DNA of 64,000 nt from Vombatus ursinus (taxonomy: Eukaryota; Chordata; Mammalia; Diprotodontia; Vombatidae), in the NCBI RefSeq assembly GCF_900497805.2, contig NW_020949602.1, positions 2,409,536 through 2,473,535 on the forward strand, given 5' to 3'. Both the position numbers and the translations under genes were made by a program. The notes under the pieces are model-generated. The model ran no database searches. It had not been told where the DNA came from and saw only the letters and a program-made list of their open reading frames with translations. Of the stretch, positions 1 to 9,021 are shown in pieces; within the stretch, counting starts at the first letter, position 1; every line of letters starts with the position of its first letter.

Positions 1-26
1 TGTGTGTGTGTGTGTGTGTGTGTGTA
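1..26. repeat. (TG)n microsatellite
   Basis: Uninterrupted TG dinucleotides run from the window edge, so the full length is unknown. The next 220 bases are purine-rich, and I see nothing else in them. Confidence 0.95.
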
Positions 27-374
27 TTTATTCCCTTCCTTTCCCTGAGGACTGAAGCCAGAATGAAGAGGGTTTCTAAGAGAGGAAGAAGAAAGGAAAA
101 GAAAACAGTGGAGAGAAAACAGTTTGGCTGAGAAAGGAAGGAGAGGCTGCAGAATGATAACTTCAGAGGGAGATGGGGTCAAGCAGGGATCCCTTACCAG
201 GACAGATGGAGGTGTTTGTAGGCAGCAGGGAAGGAGTCTTAGAGAATGTCTTTTACTTTTAGGTCCCATTCATTTCTGAATACATCTCTCCTTTTCCCAC
301 CATTCATTGAGCAGTCCCTTGTCACAAAGTTTTGGAAAGAGGAAACAAAGCAGTCTATCAAAAACCAACCAAAT

Positions 375-520
375 GGGGCAGGTAGGTGGCACAGTGGATA
401 GAGCACCAGCCCTGGAGTCAGGAGGACTCGAGTTCAAATCCAGCCTCAGACACATGACACTCACGAGTTGTGTGACTCTGGGCAAGTCACTTAACCCCAA
501 TTGCCTCAATTAAAAAAAAA
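375..520 (+). mobile_element. Short poly(A) CORE-SINE
   Basis: It starts GGGCAGGTAGGTGGCACAG, carries the pol III B-box-like GAGTTCAAATCC and the core GGCAAGTCACTTAACCCC, and ends in a poly(A) run. The poly(A) tail suggests mobilisation by L1. It is inserted in the surrounding L1 and so is younger than it. Confidence 0.9.
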
Positions 521-692
521 TATCTGACTGTGTATGTGATATTCCACATGTACTCCCACTTTTGTAGTCAACGGAGGAACAAACTTTACAACATTACATA
601 AATTCTAGCTATTATGATTATAATAATAATAATTCTCTCGGGCCAGACTTGGTCACTATAATTATACAGGGTGCATTTTGTTGTTATTACTT

Positions 693-742
693 CTGTCAGT
701 CAACAAGCACCTACTATATGCCAGGCTCTGTGTATATGTGAG
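693..742 (-). mobile_element. L2 3'-end fragment
   Basis: AAGCACCTACTATATGCCAG is the reverse complement of the L2 3' terminus. The L1 sequence continues on both sides, so this is probably a very short insertion. Confidence 0.4.
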
Positions 743-1035
743 TACAGTCATTGTGAATGTTGTCTTCTTGGTTCTGCTTACATTGCTCTGCATCAGGTCA
801 TAGAAGTCCCCACGCATCTCTGTTTTTTTTTTCATATTCGTCATTTCTTACATCTCATTGACATCCCCTTAAATTCCCGTACCCCAATTTGGTTAGCCAT
901 ACCCCAAATGATGGGAATTTGGTTTCCAATATTTTTGTTACCACAAAAAATGGCTGCTATGAAATTTTGGTGTCTATGAAAACTTCCTTCGTGTCCTCAA
1001 TCTGCTCAGGGCATATGCCACACAGTCTGTGTTCC

Positions 1036-1627
1036 ATTGTCCCTTATGGTTCTCACATTTGTTTGTTCTACGATGGCAGAGGGAGAAACCGACTGGGAGT
1101 TTGATGCAATCTCTCAGGCACTCGTCTTGCTGATCTGAAATAACGTAGTCGTGTCTCCTGGAAGAGAGGCCAAATACCCAGTTGCTCTTTGTTCCAGAGC
1201 TGCGTGTGTATTTCTTCCTCTTCTCTGAAGGCAGCGAGGGAGGAGGAAGTCAAGGCTTCTGCCCCAGGAGCGCCATCCGTCCCTTTGACAGAACCGTTGA
1301 TGTGCTGGGACCACAATGCCATTTGCAGACGTGCTACCTCCCAGAAGTGGTGTGTGTGAGAGAAAACATCAAAGCAAGGCAGGTATTTGGAAACGCCCGG
1401 GTGGTCTCACTTACCAGCTCAGGTATCTGGCATTTCCTGAACCACCCACATCTGCTGAAAAGGAAAATAAACAGCCCTAAAAAAAATCACCCACCTTAAT
1501 TGTTATCTGGGTCATTGAATCATAGCTCGGCACCTTGGCCCCTTTTTTGGCAACTGAAAGAGTCCCTGGTTCCTGTCTTCATACTCCAAGTTTCACTATT
1601 GCAGGTTTCTAGTTAGAAAATTCAACT
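1036..1627. other. Single-copy stretch, no recognised repeat
   Basis: I see no known repeat in this 590-base stretch. Both strands hold 84-105-codon open frames with no recognisable domain. Its only notable content is a minus-strand exon-like signal at 1415-1454. Confidence 0.5.
1415..1454 (-). other. Candidate microexon (splice signals only)
   Basis: On the minus strand a pyrimidine-rich tract ending TTTTCCTTTTCAG is followed by 40 bases and then GAGCTG|GTAAGTGAG, a near-consensus donor. One frame is open (RCGWFRKCQIPEL) and two are closed or neutral. Tandem CAGCAG could shift the acceptor by 3. I do not recognise the peptide, and chance matches of this quality are expected in 64 kb. Confidence 0.2.
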
Positions 1628-1737
1628 TCACAGAATCATGGAACATTAGAGCTGGAAAAGAGCATGGGAGATGGAAGTAAGGACATGGGAAGCAGAATTT
1701 AACCATAACATTCTATGTTCTGAGGTCATTTTCAGGG

Positions 1738-2036
1738 AATAATAGCTTATATTTATATACAACTTTTAAGGTTGGCAAAGCACTTTACACATATTGTCTT
1801 ATTCGATTCTTACAATGGCCTTTTGAGGTAGGTGCTTTTACAATCATCCCCATTTTACAGCTGAGGAAACAGAGGCAAACAGGTTAAGTGACTTGCCCAG
1901 GTCACACAGCTGGTAAGTATCTGAGACTGGATTTGAACTCAGGACTTCTTGACTCCAGGTCCAGTGCATTTAGCACAGTGCCTGGCACATAGTAGGTGTT
2001 TAATAACTATTGACTATTGACTATCAGCTGCCCCCT
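1738..2036 (-). mobile_element. MIR/THER-type SINE, interrupted by an L2 end
   Basis: The minus-strand core is clear: CATTTTACAGCTGAGGAAAC, then GACTTGCCCAGGTCACACAG, ending CAGCTGCCCC. Just before the tRNA-related head, 55 bases of L2 3' end replace or interrupt the expected sequence. Confidence 0.75.
1968..2022 (+). mobile_element. L2 3' terminus inside a SINE
   Basis: TTTAGCACAGTGCCTGGCAC followed by AATAACTATTGACTATTGACT is the L2 3' end with its short tandem tail. Its orientation is opposite to the surrounding SINE. Confidence 0.7.
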
Positions 2037-2087
2037 AACTCCAACATTCTATATACATAAGTCACTTGAAACTCTAACATTCTATCA

Positions 2088-2420
2088 ATAGATCAATTAT
2101 AGAGTATTAATGAATCACCCACTGTGTATCAGGCTCTGAATATACATAGATGAAAGTAAAAATTGTCCATGCCCTTTGAGGAGTTCATGGTCTAGTGAGG
2201 GGAGATAACATATATCACAGAGGTACATATAAGATGGATACAATGTGCTTTGGTTGGGTGATGCCAACGGCAGCTGGAGGGATCAGGAAATGCTTCGTGT
2301 AGATGGTGGTGCCTGAGCTGAGCCTAACAGTTTAAGAAAGAGCTGGAATATCCCTTTGAACCTGGTATAGGAGAGATGGACAGGACCATACAGGGACAGA
2401 CAGCAGGATCCTCTTCCATT
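2088..2420 (-). mobile_element. L2 LINE fragment, old
   Basis: The order of landmarks is that of reversed L2: 'cccactgtgtatcaggctctg', 'ccctttgaggagttcatgg', then 'gatcaggaaatgcttc' and 'gcctgagctgagcct'. Highly diverged. Confidence 0.6.
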
Positions 2421-2439
2421 TCTGGCTTCTAACAGGGTA

Positions 2440-2745
2440 GTGGGTTCAGTATATAGGGTAGTGGGCCTGGAGTCAGGAAGACATGGGTTCAGATCCCATC
2501 TCTGATGGATACCATCAGTGTGATCAAGGTCCAGAGCTGGAAGAAACTGCAGAGGTCACCTAGTCCATTTAAGGGAGAAGGAAACTGAGGCACGGAGAGA
2601 TAAGGTGTCTTGGCTGATGTCACATAGATAGTAAGCATCATGGGTAGGCTTTGAACTCACCTCTTCTGACTCAAGAGGTCTTCCCGCTCTTTCCACTATT
2701 CAACTGAGATCTAGGCTCTTCATTTGTAAAATAGGATGAAGGACT
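2440..2745 (+). mobile_element. MIR/THER-type SINE split by another SINE
   Basis: The head (GTGGGCCTGGAGTCAGGAAG) lies at 2460-2520 and the tail (CATTTGTAAAATAGGATGAA) at 2720-2745. A reversed MIR occupies the middle. Confidence 0.5.
2525..2704 (-). mobile_element. MIR-type SINE
   Basis: Minus-strand MIR order is visible: CCAGAGCTGGAAG, GGAAACTGAGGCACGGAG, TGTCACATAGATAGTAAG, TTTGAACTCACCTCTTCTGA. Confidence 0.6.
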
Positions 2746-2761
2746 GGATGGATTGATGGAT

Positions 2762-2880
2762 AGAGGGATAAAACAGTGTTTACCAAGCACTTACCACATG
2801 CAAAGTACTGTGCTCAGCACTGGGGATGCAACGAGCTCTTAGAGCTCACATTCCCATGAGGTGACGCATTTAGGAGGGCA
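2762..2880 (-). mobile_element. L2 3'-end fragment
   Basis: ACCAAGCACTTACCACATGC followed by GCTCAGCACTGGGGATGCAA is the reversed L2 3' UTR. Confidence 0.65.
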
Positions 2881-3269
2881 GCCACAAGGCAGATGGAAAG
2901 GTCCCATGGTCCTTAGAGTACAGAACTAAAGCAGATGGTTCTGTCCCTTCTCTAATACCATTCCCATTGATAAAATCATGTCATTTCCTGATGTTGAACC
3001 ATTTGACAAGCCAAGTTTTTGGGGGGTGAGGACTTTCTTTTCCCGGTCCTCAGGACTCGAGGGCTGTGGCACTCAGCTGGCATGGCACATCTCCATGGGG
3101 TTGCTTTCCTGGATGATGCCTATGGGACCTGAGCTAAAAGCAGCGCCAGTGGTCTAGGGCATGTTGCCACAAGCAGGGTTTTGGGGCTTGCCTCCTCCTC
3201 CAGTCAGCAGCTGGATTTGGTGGTGGTGAGGAAGGGGGAATCTTTTCTCCGTGGTGCTTTCTCTGCCTG
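2881..3269. other. Single-copy stretch
   Basis: About 390 bases with no repeat or convincing coding signal that I can recognise, moderately GC-rich. Nothing further to report. Confidence 0.4.
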
Positions 3270-3325
3270 TTACTAGAGGCTTTTAAGCAAATGTTGAATG
3301 ACCTGTTGTTGGGTCAGCTGTGTGA
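3270..3325 (+). mobile_element. CR1/L3 3'-end fragment
   Basis: GAGGCTTTTAAGCAAATGTT and AATGACCTGTTGTTGGG match the CR1/L3 3' UTR, seen again at 4100-4145. The following 285 bases hold no repeat I recognise. Confidence 0.5.
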
Positions 3326-3611
3326 GTTGGGCTGGAAGCAGGGCCAGAGGTCTGGAGGGCGCTGCCACTCTGGGGTCTCTATAGAGTCCTGGGTCATCTC
3401 TATCAGAGTCCAAGTGGAGATGAAGGTCAAGGTGGTGGTAGTGGAGGTCTGCATTGCCTGGCACATCCCACCTCCCATCTCTCCCTCAGCGTGCCTGGTT
3501 GCTTCAGCTAAGCCGAGCGTTGGTCTCAAAGGGGGTAGTTGGTCAGCATTTGGCGGGGATGCTTTCAGGGCTTATGCTAGAAGTGGGGCCAGGAGCTCAA
3601 ATCAAGTAACG

Positions 3612-3662
3612 CATGTGCCTCGTAAACTTTAAAAGTGTTATATAAATTTCAGTTGTTATCAT
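3612..3662 (+). mobile_element. MIR 3' tail fragment
   Basis: TAAAAGTGTTATATAAATTT followed by AGTTGTTATCATGATTA is the MIR 3' terminus. Confidence 0.5.
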
Positions 3663-4215
3663 GATTACTTCTTTCCTTCTCTGAATCCATCTGTGGCCTG
3701 AAGCCTGAATGAGATGCCAGGATAGACTCATCCCTGACATAATTTTCTGGCAGTTCAGGGTGGATGACAGAGGCATCAATGTACCCATAAGGTACAAATT
3801 GGGAAATGGGTGGGGTACATTGTGCTTGCCCGGGATGTTGAGCCTGGAGAGGAGACTCAAGGGGGACATGATAGCTCTCTTTGAGTACTTGAAAGCCTGT
3901 CACGTGGAAGAAGGATTAGATTTGCTTTGTTTGGCCGCAGAGGATTGAACTCAGAGCATTGCATAAAAGCTATTTTGAGACAAATTTAGGATTCATATCA
4001 GAAAAAAGAAACCAACCAACCCGCAACCCCCAAATCCTAATCTTTAGAGATTCTCCATAGTGGAATGGGTTGGTCGCCTCAAGGGATGGTGGGCTCCCAT
4101 TTTTGAAGGCTTCCAAGCAAAGGCTGAATGACCTGTTGTTGGGACCATTGTAGGGTGGGGTCCCTTTTCAGATATGGATCAGACTTACTGCCACCGAGGT
4201 ATGTTCAAAGACTGA
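3660..4215 (+). mobile_element. CR1-tailed composite element, copy A
   Basis: The left 175 bases are not CR1 and share an order of motifs with 18155-18427 (minus strand): TCTGAATCCATCTGTGGCC, GATGCCAGGATAGACTC, ATTTTCTGGCAGTTCAGG. They join directly to the CR1/L3 end at 3838 (TTGAGCCTGGAGAGGAGACT), which runs on through GCTGAATGACCTGTTGTTGG. The normal CR1 reverse-transcriptase C-terminus is absent at the join. Confidence 0.6.
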
Positions 4216-4434
4216 AATTCTTTGATTTGGTGATTCTGATCCCTGCCCTCTAGAAAGATATTTTAAGGATGTTAAGGCATAACACTATGTGGGTGGATAG
4301 GTGAGGAAGGAGGGGAAGGAGAACTTATTAGCAACCGAAATCTTTAGTCTGAAGAAAAAAAAGTAAAGAGGCTCATGAAAAATGTCCTCAAATACCAGGG
4401 CTCACATGAAGAAGAAGTCTATGAGAGAACAGAA

Positions 4435-4672
4435 AAAAAGCTCAGGGGGACATAGTTACAGGGAGGCAGATTTAGGTTGAGTATGAGGAATAACTTCCTA
4501 ACAATCAGTTTTCCATTTCCATAGAATGGGCTACCTCATGAGGTAGTGAGTTACCCAACCGAAGTGGCAATCAAGCGAGGAAATTGAAGAGGGGATTCCA
4601 GCAATGGAAAGGATGGTGGATTATGTGGTTTTTAAGTTCCTTCCAACTCAAAGACACCATGATTGACAATAT
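4435..4672 (+). mobile_element. CR1/L3 3' end
   Basis: GGAGGCAGATTTAGGTTGAG, AATAACTTCCTAACAATCAG and GAATGGGCTACCTCATGAGG are CR1/L3 3' UTR landmarks in order. The 220 bases before it (4216-4434) hold nothing I recognise. Confidence 0.65.
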
Positions 4673-4703
4673 TAATCCAATTAGCTAATAAAATCCAAAA
4701 CAA

Positions 4704-4781
4704 TCCAACAAGCATTTATTAAGCAACCTCTGTGTGTAAAATCAAATGTGGGCTAGGCTGCCTTGAGAGATAGTGGAGTGA

Positions 4782-4816
<35 letters not shown>

Positions 4817-4877
4817 CACATACATACATACATACATACATTTACACACACATATACTCATATATACACATACACAC

Positions 4878-4911
<34 letters not shown>

Positions 4912-4964
4912 ATATATACACATATATACATATTCACACATATATGTATATACACGTGTATCTC

Positions 4965-4999
<35 letters not shown>

Positions 5000-5245
5000 G
5001 TATCTCAATAAGATTAAGGAAGTTCAGAAGAGGGGACAGTTTGTGGGAAAATATAATGAATTTTGCTTTGGACCCATTGAGTGTGAGTTATCTCAAGGAC
5101 ATCCAATTGGAAATGTCCAATAGGCAGCTGGTGATTTGTGTCTGGAGCACAGCTTAGTGACTAGGGCTGGAAACATAGATCTGAGTATCATCTGAATAGA
5201 GATGGTTATCACCGATGGGAGCCGATGAAATAATGGGTCCAGGTC
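4704..5245 (-). mobile_element. L2 fragment split by a microsatellite
   Basis: The left end AACAAGCATTTATTAAGCAA is the L2 3' terminus reversed. After the microsatellite, TGGACCCATTGAGTGTGAGTT and GAAATGTCCAATAGGCAGCT come from the L2 reverse-transcriptase region. The intervening L2 sequence is lost or replaced. Confidence 0.62.
4783..4996. repeat. Compound TG / CACATA / TA microsatellite
   Basis: A TG run is followed by CATA, CACATA and TATA blocks over about 210 bases. The apparent long open frames here are low-complexity translation, not genes. Confidence 0.95.
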
Positions 5246-5261
5246 TCGTTTTCTCATGCTT

Positions 5262-5460
5262 CAAAGTCACAATGTGTTTTGTTTACAACAGCCCTAGGAG
5301 GAGGGCAGCACCTGCATTATCATCCTCAGTTTATGGGTGAGGAGACTGAGGCAGAGAAGGGAAGCGAATGTCCTGCTCTTGCTGACTTAGATCCAACGCA
5401 AATCGGGGGCTCCTGCTGTCTGATCCGGGGCTGTTTCCACTACATCATGCTGGCTACCCT
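5262..5460 (-). mobile_element. MIR-type SINE
   Basis: The degraded minus-strand MIR core CCTCAGTTTATGGGTGAGGAG then ACTGAGGCAGAGAAGGG is recognisable. The head region has drifted. Confidence 0.6.
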
Positions 5461-5611
5461 GACAAAAGGAACCCGCAAACTTTGGGTAAGCTTTCTCGGG
5501 GGTTGAGGCCAAACTCTTGTCAATGAGGGTTTCAATAGCTGGTGGTTTGATCTCCATCTTCTGTGCCAGCTGAAGATCGTTTTGCATTGTGTCATTCAGA
5601 GAATGTCGTCA
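5387..5611 (-). other. Open frame of unknown status
   Basis: The minus strand is open for about 75 codons, reading RHSLNDTMQNDLQLAQKMEI onward to LASTPEKAYPKFAG. The first two thirds lie outside any repeat I see, but the C-terminal third overlaps the degraded MIR. There are no clear splice signals and I do not recognise the peptide. It is more likely chance than a gene. Confidence 0.15.
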
Positions 5612-6017
5612 TTTGGAACCCATTGCAACGACGCGCCCATCCACGGAACCTGCCACGGAAACTTCACCCCCAGAGGGTTCGAGGCTTCTGAGCAAAGCTT
5701 TGGATCCAGAGTGTGTTTGGGGCAGGGGAATGGCAGGGATTGCCAATACATGATGTCATCATTGTCAGCACAGAGAGGATTTCTCCTCACTGCATCTGAA
5801 GCTCTCTCCTGCTTATCTCTGTTTACAACTTTCACCCCTTCTCCCTCCCCCCCAAAATGACTGGGACCAATTGACTTAATAACTCTCCAATGGAGAAGTT
5901 CATGTGAGTCGGTTGTGCTGTGGAGCTCAGAGAGCTACCCTGACCTTGAGCTTCATTAAAAGGGGTGGAGTGATGACCGGAATTAAGGAGGTGATGGTAT
6001 TGTTGACTCTTCTCCTC
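5461..6017. other. Single-copy stretch
   Basis: About 550 bases with no recognised repeat and several CpGs (AACGACGCGCCC). Apart from the minus-strand open frame that enters it from the left, I see no feature. Confidence 0.45.
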
Positions 6018-6018
6018 T

Positions 6019-6290
6019 AAGGGGCTGCTAGTGGCACAGTAGATAGAGTGTGAGGCCTGGAGGCAGGAAGATTTGAGCTCAAATCCAGTTTCAGACACTT
6101 ACTAGCTGTACGACCCTGGGCAAGTCACTTTACCCTGTTTGCCTGAGTTTCCTCAGCTGTAAAATGGAGATGATAACAGCACCTATCTCCCAGGGTTATT
6201 GTGAGGATCAAATGAGCTAGCATTTGTAAAAAGCACTTAGCACAGGGCCTGGCATATAGTAGGTGCTATATAAATGCTTATCCTCCCCTC
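6019..6290 (+). mobile_element. MIR/THER-type SINE, near full length
   Basis: The head GGGGCTGCTAGTGGCACAG, the B-box-like GAGCTCAAATCC, the core GGGCAAGTCACTTTACCC and the tail TAGTAGGTGCTATATAAATG are all present in order over about 270 bases. Confidence 0.88.
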
Positions 6291-6324
6291 CAACTTTAGA
6301 TCCCATCCAAAAGCAGATCTGTAT

Positions 6325-6492
6325 TAGGATTTGGGGGACCTACTTCAAATCCTAGCTTGGAATCCTTTCTACATGTATGACCCTGGGCAGGTTAGTGAAT
6401 CACTATGGACCTCAGTTTCTTAATCTGTAAGATGAGGGTGTTGAAATTGATGACCTCTAAGGTCCCTTCCAGCCCTAAATCTATGACCCTAA
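6325..6492 (+). mobile_element. THER/MIR-type SINE, 3' two thirds
   Basis: TGACCCTGGGCAGGTTAGTG, CTCAGTTTCTTAATCTGTAA and the tail CTAAGGTCCCTTCCAGCCCT identify it. Confidence 0.7.
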
Positions 6493-6559
6493 TTTCCCGG
6501 CGAGGAAACTCTGGTTGAGTCTTGTAGCTGGTAGTCTTCAGTAGCTTCTAGTCTTCCAG

Positions 6560-6712
6560 AACTGCCTGGGACGCTGGAAGGTTAAGTGACTTAACCCTTG
6601 TAATGGAGTTGGCACGTATTAGAGTCAGGACTTGAACCTAGATCTTCCTTACTCTGAGACCAGGCTTTCCAACTGTTACGTCAGCTGTCTCTTGACTTAA
6701 GCACATAGTAAA
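6560..6712 (-). mobile_element. CORE-SINE fragment
   Basis: GGAAGGTTAAGTGACTTAAC and GTCAGGACTTGAACCTAGAT give the minus-strand SINE order. The 5' part is diverged. Confidence 0.5.
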
Positions 6713-6717
6713 TGTTT

Positions 6718-7045
6718 CACAGAGTTCTAGAGTTGAAGGGGACCTTCACGACCAACAAGTCAAACCCAAACCCCAATGGAATTCCCATTATATTGTCTCA
6801 AAGGGGAGAAGTCATAATCCAACCTCTCTTCACAGACGTCCATTGAGGGCAACCCACTGCCTCCCAAGACAGCCCATTCTACTTTGGGACAACTTGAACT
6901 GTTGGGAACCTCATCCCCTTACCTCAGGTTGACATCATCCTCTGTGCAACTCTTCCCATTTCTCTTGGTCTTAATTCTGCCCTTTGGGGCCAACAGAACA
7001 AGTCTATTTATTTCCTCTTCTACATAATTATATCACCTCTCTATT
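6718..7045 (-). mobile_element. CR1/L3 3' end
   Basis: Reversed CR1/L3 3' UTR landmarks occur in order: CTAGAGTTGAAGGGGACCTT, CCATTGAGGGCAACCCACTG, CAGCCCATTCTACTTTGGGA, TTCTGCCCTTTGGGGCCAAC. Confidence 0.75.
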
Positions 7046-7069
7046 GGTAAGATTGAATTGAATTGCTTT

Positions 7070-7165
7070 CTCTTGGTCTCAGTTTCCTCATCTGTGAAAT
7101 GAAACGGTTGTACTGAGGGATCACTAAGCTCTCAACATCCCTAACATTCTGTAATTGGGAATTGC
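7070..7165 (+). mobile_element. SINE 3' tail
   Basis: CTCAGTTTCCTCATCTGTGA followed by CTCAACATCCCTAACATTCTG is the THER/MIR-type tail. Confidence 0.6.
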
Positions 7166-7211
7166 ATAGTCCTCGGGGCCCCATCTTGGAAGATACAAGA
7201 TCAAAGTGGAG

Positions 7212-7277
7212 TGTGTTTGTGTGTATGTGTGTATGTGTATGTGGGTGTATGAGAGAGAGATGGAGAGAGAGAGAGAA

Positions 7278-7320
<43 letters not shown>
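7212..7320. repeat. (TG)n and (GA)n microsatellite
   Basis: A TGTGTA-type block passes into an almost pure GA run. Confidence 0.95.
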
Positions 7321-7321
<1 letters not shown>

Positions 7322-7560
7322 AAAATTCAGTTGAAAAGATACAAAGAGCACCAATTTGTGAAGGGCTTTACATGCTAAAGACAGACACTTGTTTTTGATC
7401 CTGGAGGTAACAGGGAGCCACTGAGTTGACTGAGGAAAGGTGAAGAGGGTCTCTTTGACAGCTGTGTGGAGTATAGATAGGGATACCAGTTAGGAGGCTA
7501 CCACTGGTCTAGCCAAGAGAAGATGAGGGCCTGGCACAGTGTGGGGGCTGTGTGAGTAAC
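7322..7560 (-). mobile_element. L2 fragment
   Basis: GTGAAGGGCTTTACATGCTA, TTTGATCCTGGAGGTAACAG and GAGCCACTGAGTTGACTGAG match reversed L2 (reverse-transcriptase C-terminal side). Confidence 0.8.
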
Positions 7561-7825
7561 AGCCTTTATAGATGGAATCAAACCCCGTCTAGGCTGTGTC
7601 TGTGTTTATAAGGGAGAGGAGAAATTCAAGTAACTGTTTCCAGAGGCTACACCCAGACCAGGTCAGCGCGTGAATGATGGAGTGAATTGTTGACTCTAGC
7701 TTGCCATCATCTTTCCATGTGAGATGAAAACTTAGTTACTACTAAGTTTCTACTACTTACTGCTGTGCTAGAGCTGGAAAGAGCTCTAGAACCGAGGTCA
7801 GGGTGAGGAGGGCTCCTCAGAGGGC
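7561..7825. other. Single-copy stretch
   Basis: I recognise no repeat, RNA or coding feature here. Confidence 0.4.
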
Positions 7826-8015
7826 ACCACAGCACAGCAAGAAGAATGGCAGCTTAGAGTCACAGAACCTGAGTCTGAAAGGCGATTCCTCTACTTGCTA
7901 CCTTGAGACTTTGGGCAAATCTATTCATCTCCCCGGGCCTCAGTTTCCTCTTATGTAGAATGAGTGGACTGGATTACAAGGCCTCCAAGGTCCTTCCAGT
8001 CCTAGATCTCTGACC
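7826..8015 (+). mobile_element. THER/MIR-type SINE
   Basis: The core TTTGGGCAAATCTATTCATC and tail CCTCCAAGGTCCTTCCAGTC are in order. The head is diverged. Confidence 0.7.
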
Positions 8016-8024
8016 CTACAGATG

Positions 8025-8135
8025 CAGAAGGCCAGGATCTTAGAGCTGTTCCAGTCCAGACTCTTCACTTTACAGATGGGGAAGCTGAGACCCAGATAAA
8101 TGAAATGTCTCGGTCATAGATCACACGGTGAGTTA
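8025..8135 (-). mobile_element. MIR fragment
   Basis: TTCACTTTACAGATGGGGAAG then GAGACCCAGATAAATGAAAT is the minus-strand MIR core. Confidence 0.5.
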
Positions 8136-8198
8136 CCGTGCTTAGCACAGTGCCTGGCACACAGTAGGTGCTTAATAAATGTTTATTGATTGATCGAT
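8136..8198 (+). mobile_element. L2 3' terminus
   Basis: GCTTAGCACAGTGCCTGGCA then CTTAATAAATGTTTATTGAT is a well-preserved L2 3' end with a TTGA-type tail. Confidence 0.8.
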
Positions 8199-8530
8199 TG
8201 GTTGTATTTTCGATGAAGAGGTTTAAGGGGTGGGCAAAGGCTTTGGGTGAGGTCTGGGACTTGGGTCTTGGCTGAGCTGAGATGCCTTGCTGAGATATCA
8301 GTGGGAAAGCTCATTCCCAGTCTGGTACATTTTCATTTGTGTAACTTCTCTGATATCTGTTTGCTATTGGCGTGGATGGATGGGCTTGTTTGCTATTATC
8401 TATGTATGATCTTTATGGAATCAGCATTTGGCAGGAAGGGAGTCAAGCCGTATAGAGCTTGGGGCACTTTTTTCTGTTATGGGATAGGGATCAGGAACAC
8501 AGCTTGAATCTAAAAATTATCTTTCCCTAG
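8199..8530. other. Single-copy stretch
   Basis: About 330 bases with no repeat I recognise. One plus-strand frame is open for 86 codons but has no domain or splice context. Confidence 0.4.
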
Positions 8531-8532
8531 CC

Positions 8533-8674
8533 CAGGGGTGTGGAATCTGCAGCCTTGAGGCCACATATGGCCTTCCAGAGCCTTAAGTGCAGCCTTTTGA
8601 CTGAATCCAAATCAAAAGGCCACACTTAGGGATCTAGAAGGTCACATGTGGCCTCAAGACTGCTAGTCCGACAA
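8533..8674. mobile_element. Non-autonomous hAT element, palindromic, internally shortened
   Basis: CAGGGGTGTGGAATCTGCAG at the left end is mirrored at the right by CACATGTGGCCTCAAGACTG, with TTTTGACTGAATCCAAAT in the middle. The same family is seen complete at 35565-35767. The CAGGGGTG terminus is typical of Charlie-like hAT elements. Confidence 0.78.
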
Positions 8675-9020
8675 TATTCAGGGAGTGGATAGGTGTAATT
8701 CCAGCCCAGTGCCCCTTCTCTGAAGAGAGCAGAGTGGTCAGCCTCATGACCCTCATCTCCTATTTCCCTCCTGGTAGAATATCAGTTTCCCTTGGAGAAG
8801 GGTGAGTGGAAGAGACCCTAGAGATATATATATATATATACATGCCTCCCTATAAGCATCAGCTGGATTGATCCACGTGGACACGTAATCTATATGGGAA
8901 CATACACACACACACAGATACACTCACATACACATACACACACACACAGACACACACACCCACCCACACCCCCATGCCCATTCTTCTAGTGTTCCAGATT
9001 TTAATCTTGCTATTATCCTA
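8675..9020. other. Single-copy stretch with short TA and CA microsatellites
   Basis: A TA run lies at 8823-8840 and a CA-rich block at 8905-8972. The rest shows no recognised feature. Confidence 0.6.
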
Positions 9021-9021
9021 C

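Larger units (their letters stand above)
245..1035 (-). mobile_element. L1 LINE, 3' end (ORF2 C-terminus and 3' UTR), decayed
   Basis: Read on the minus strand, the frame near 760-840 gives RGDFYDLMQSNVSRTKK, which matches the L1 ORF2 C-terminal pattern seen in the clearer L1 at 10195-11625. The block also holds the typical marsupial L1 end (casts of 'ttggttctgctta' and 'catcaggtcat'). It is split by a SINE and a short L2 end. Old and badly diverged. Confidence 0.72.

Noticed and set aside
375-520. tRNA-like A/B boxes in SINE heads as tRNA genes
   Set aside because: No cloverleaf or anticodon stem survives, and the bodies and tails are SINE.
693-742. Target-site duplication around the L2 scrap in L1
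   Set aside because: No matching flanks could be found. L2 usually leaves none or very short ones.
4763-5157. Cys/Val and His/Thr/Tyr frames up to 123 codons
   Set aside because: Microsatellite translation.
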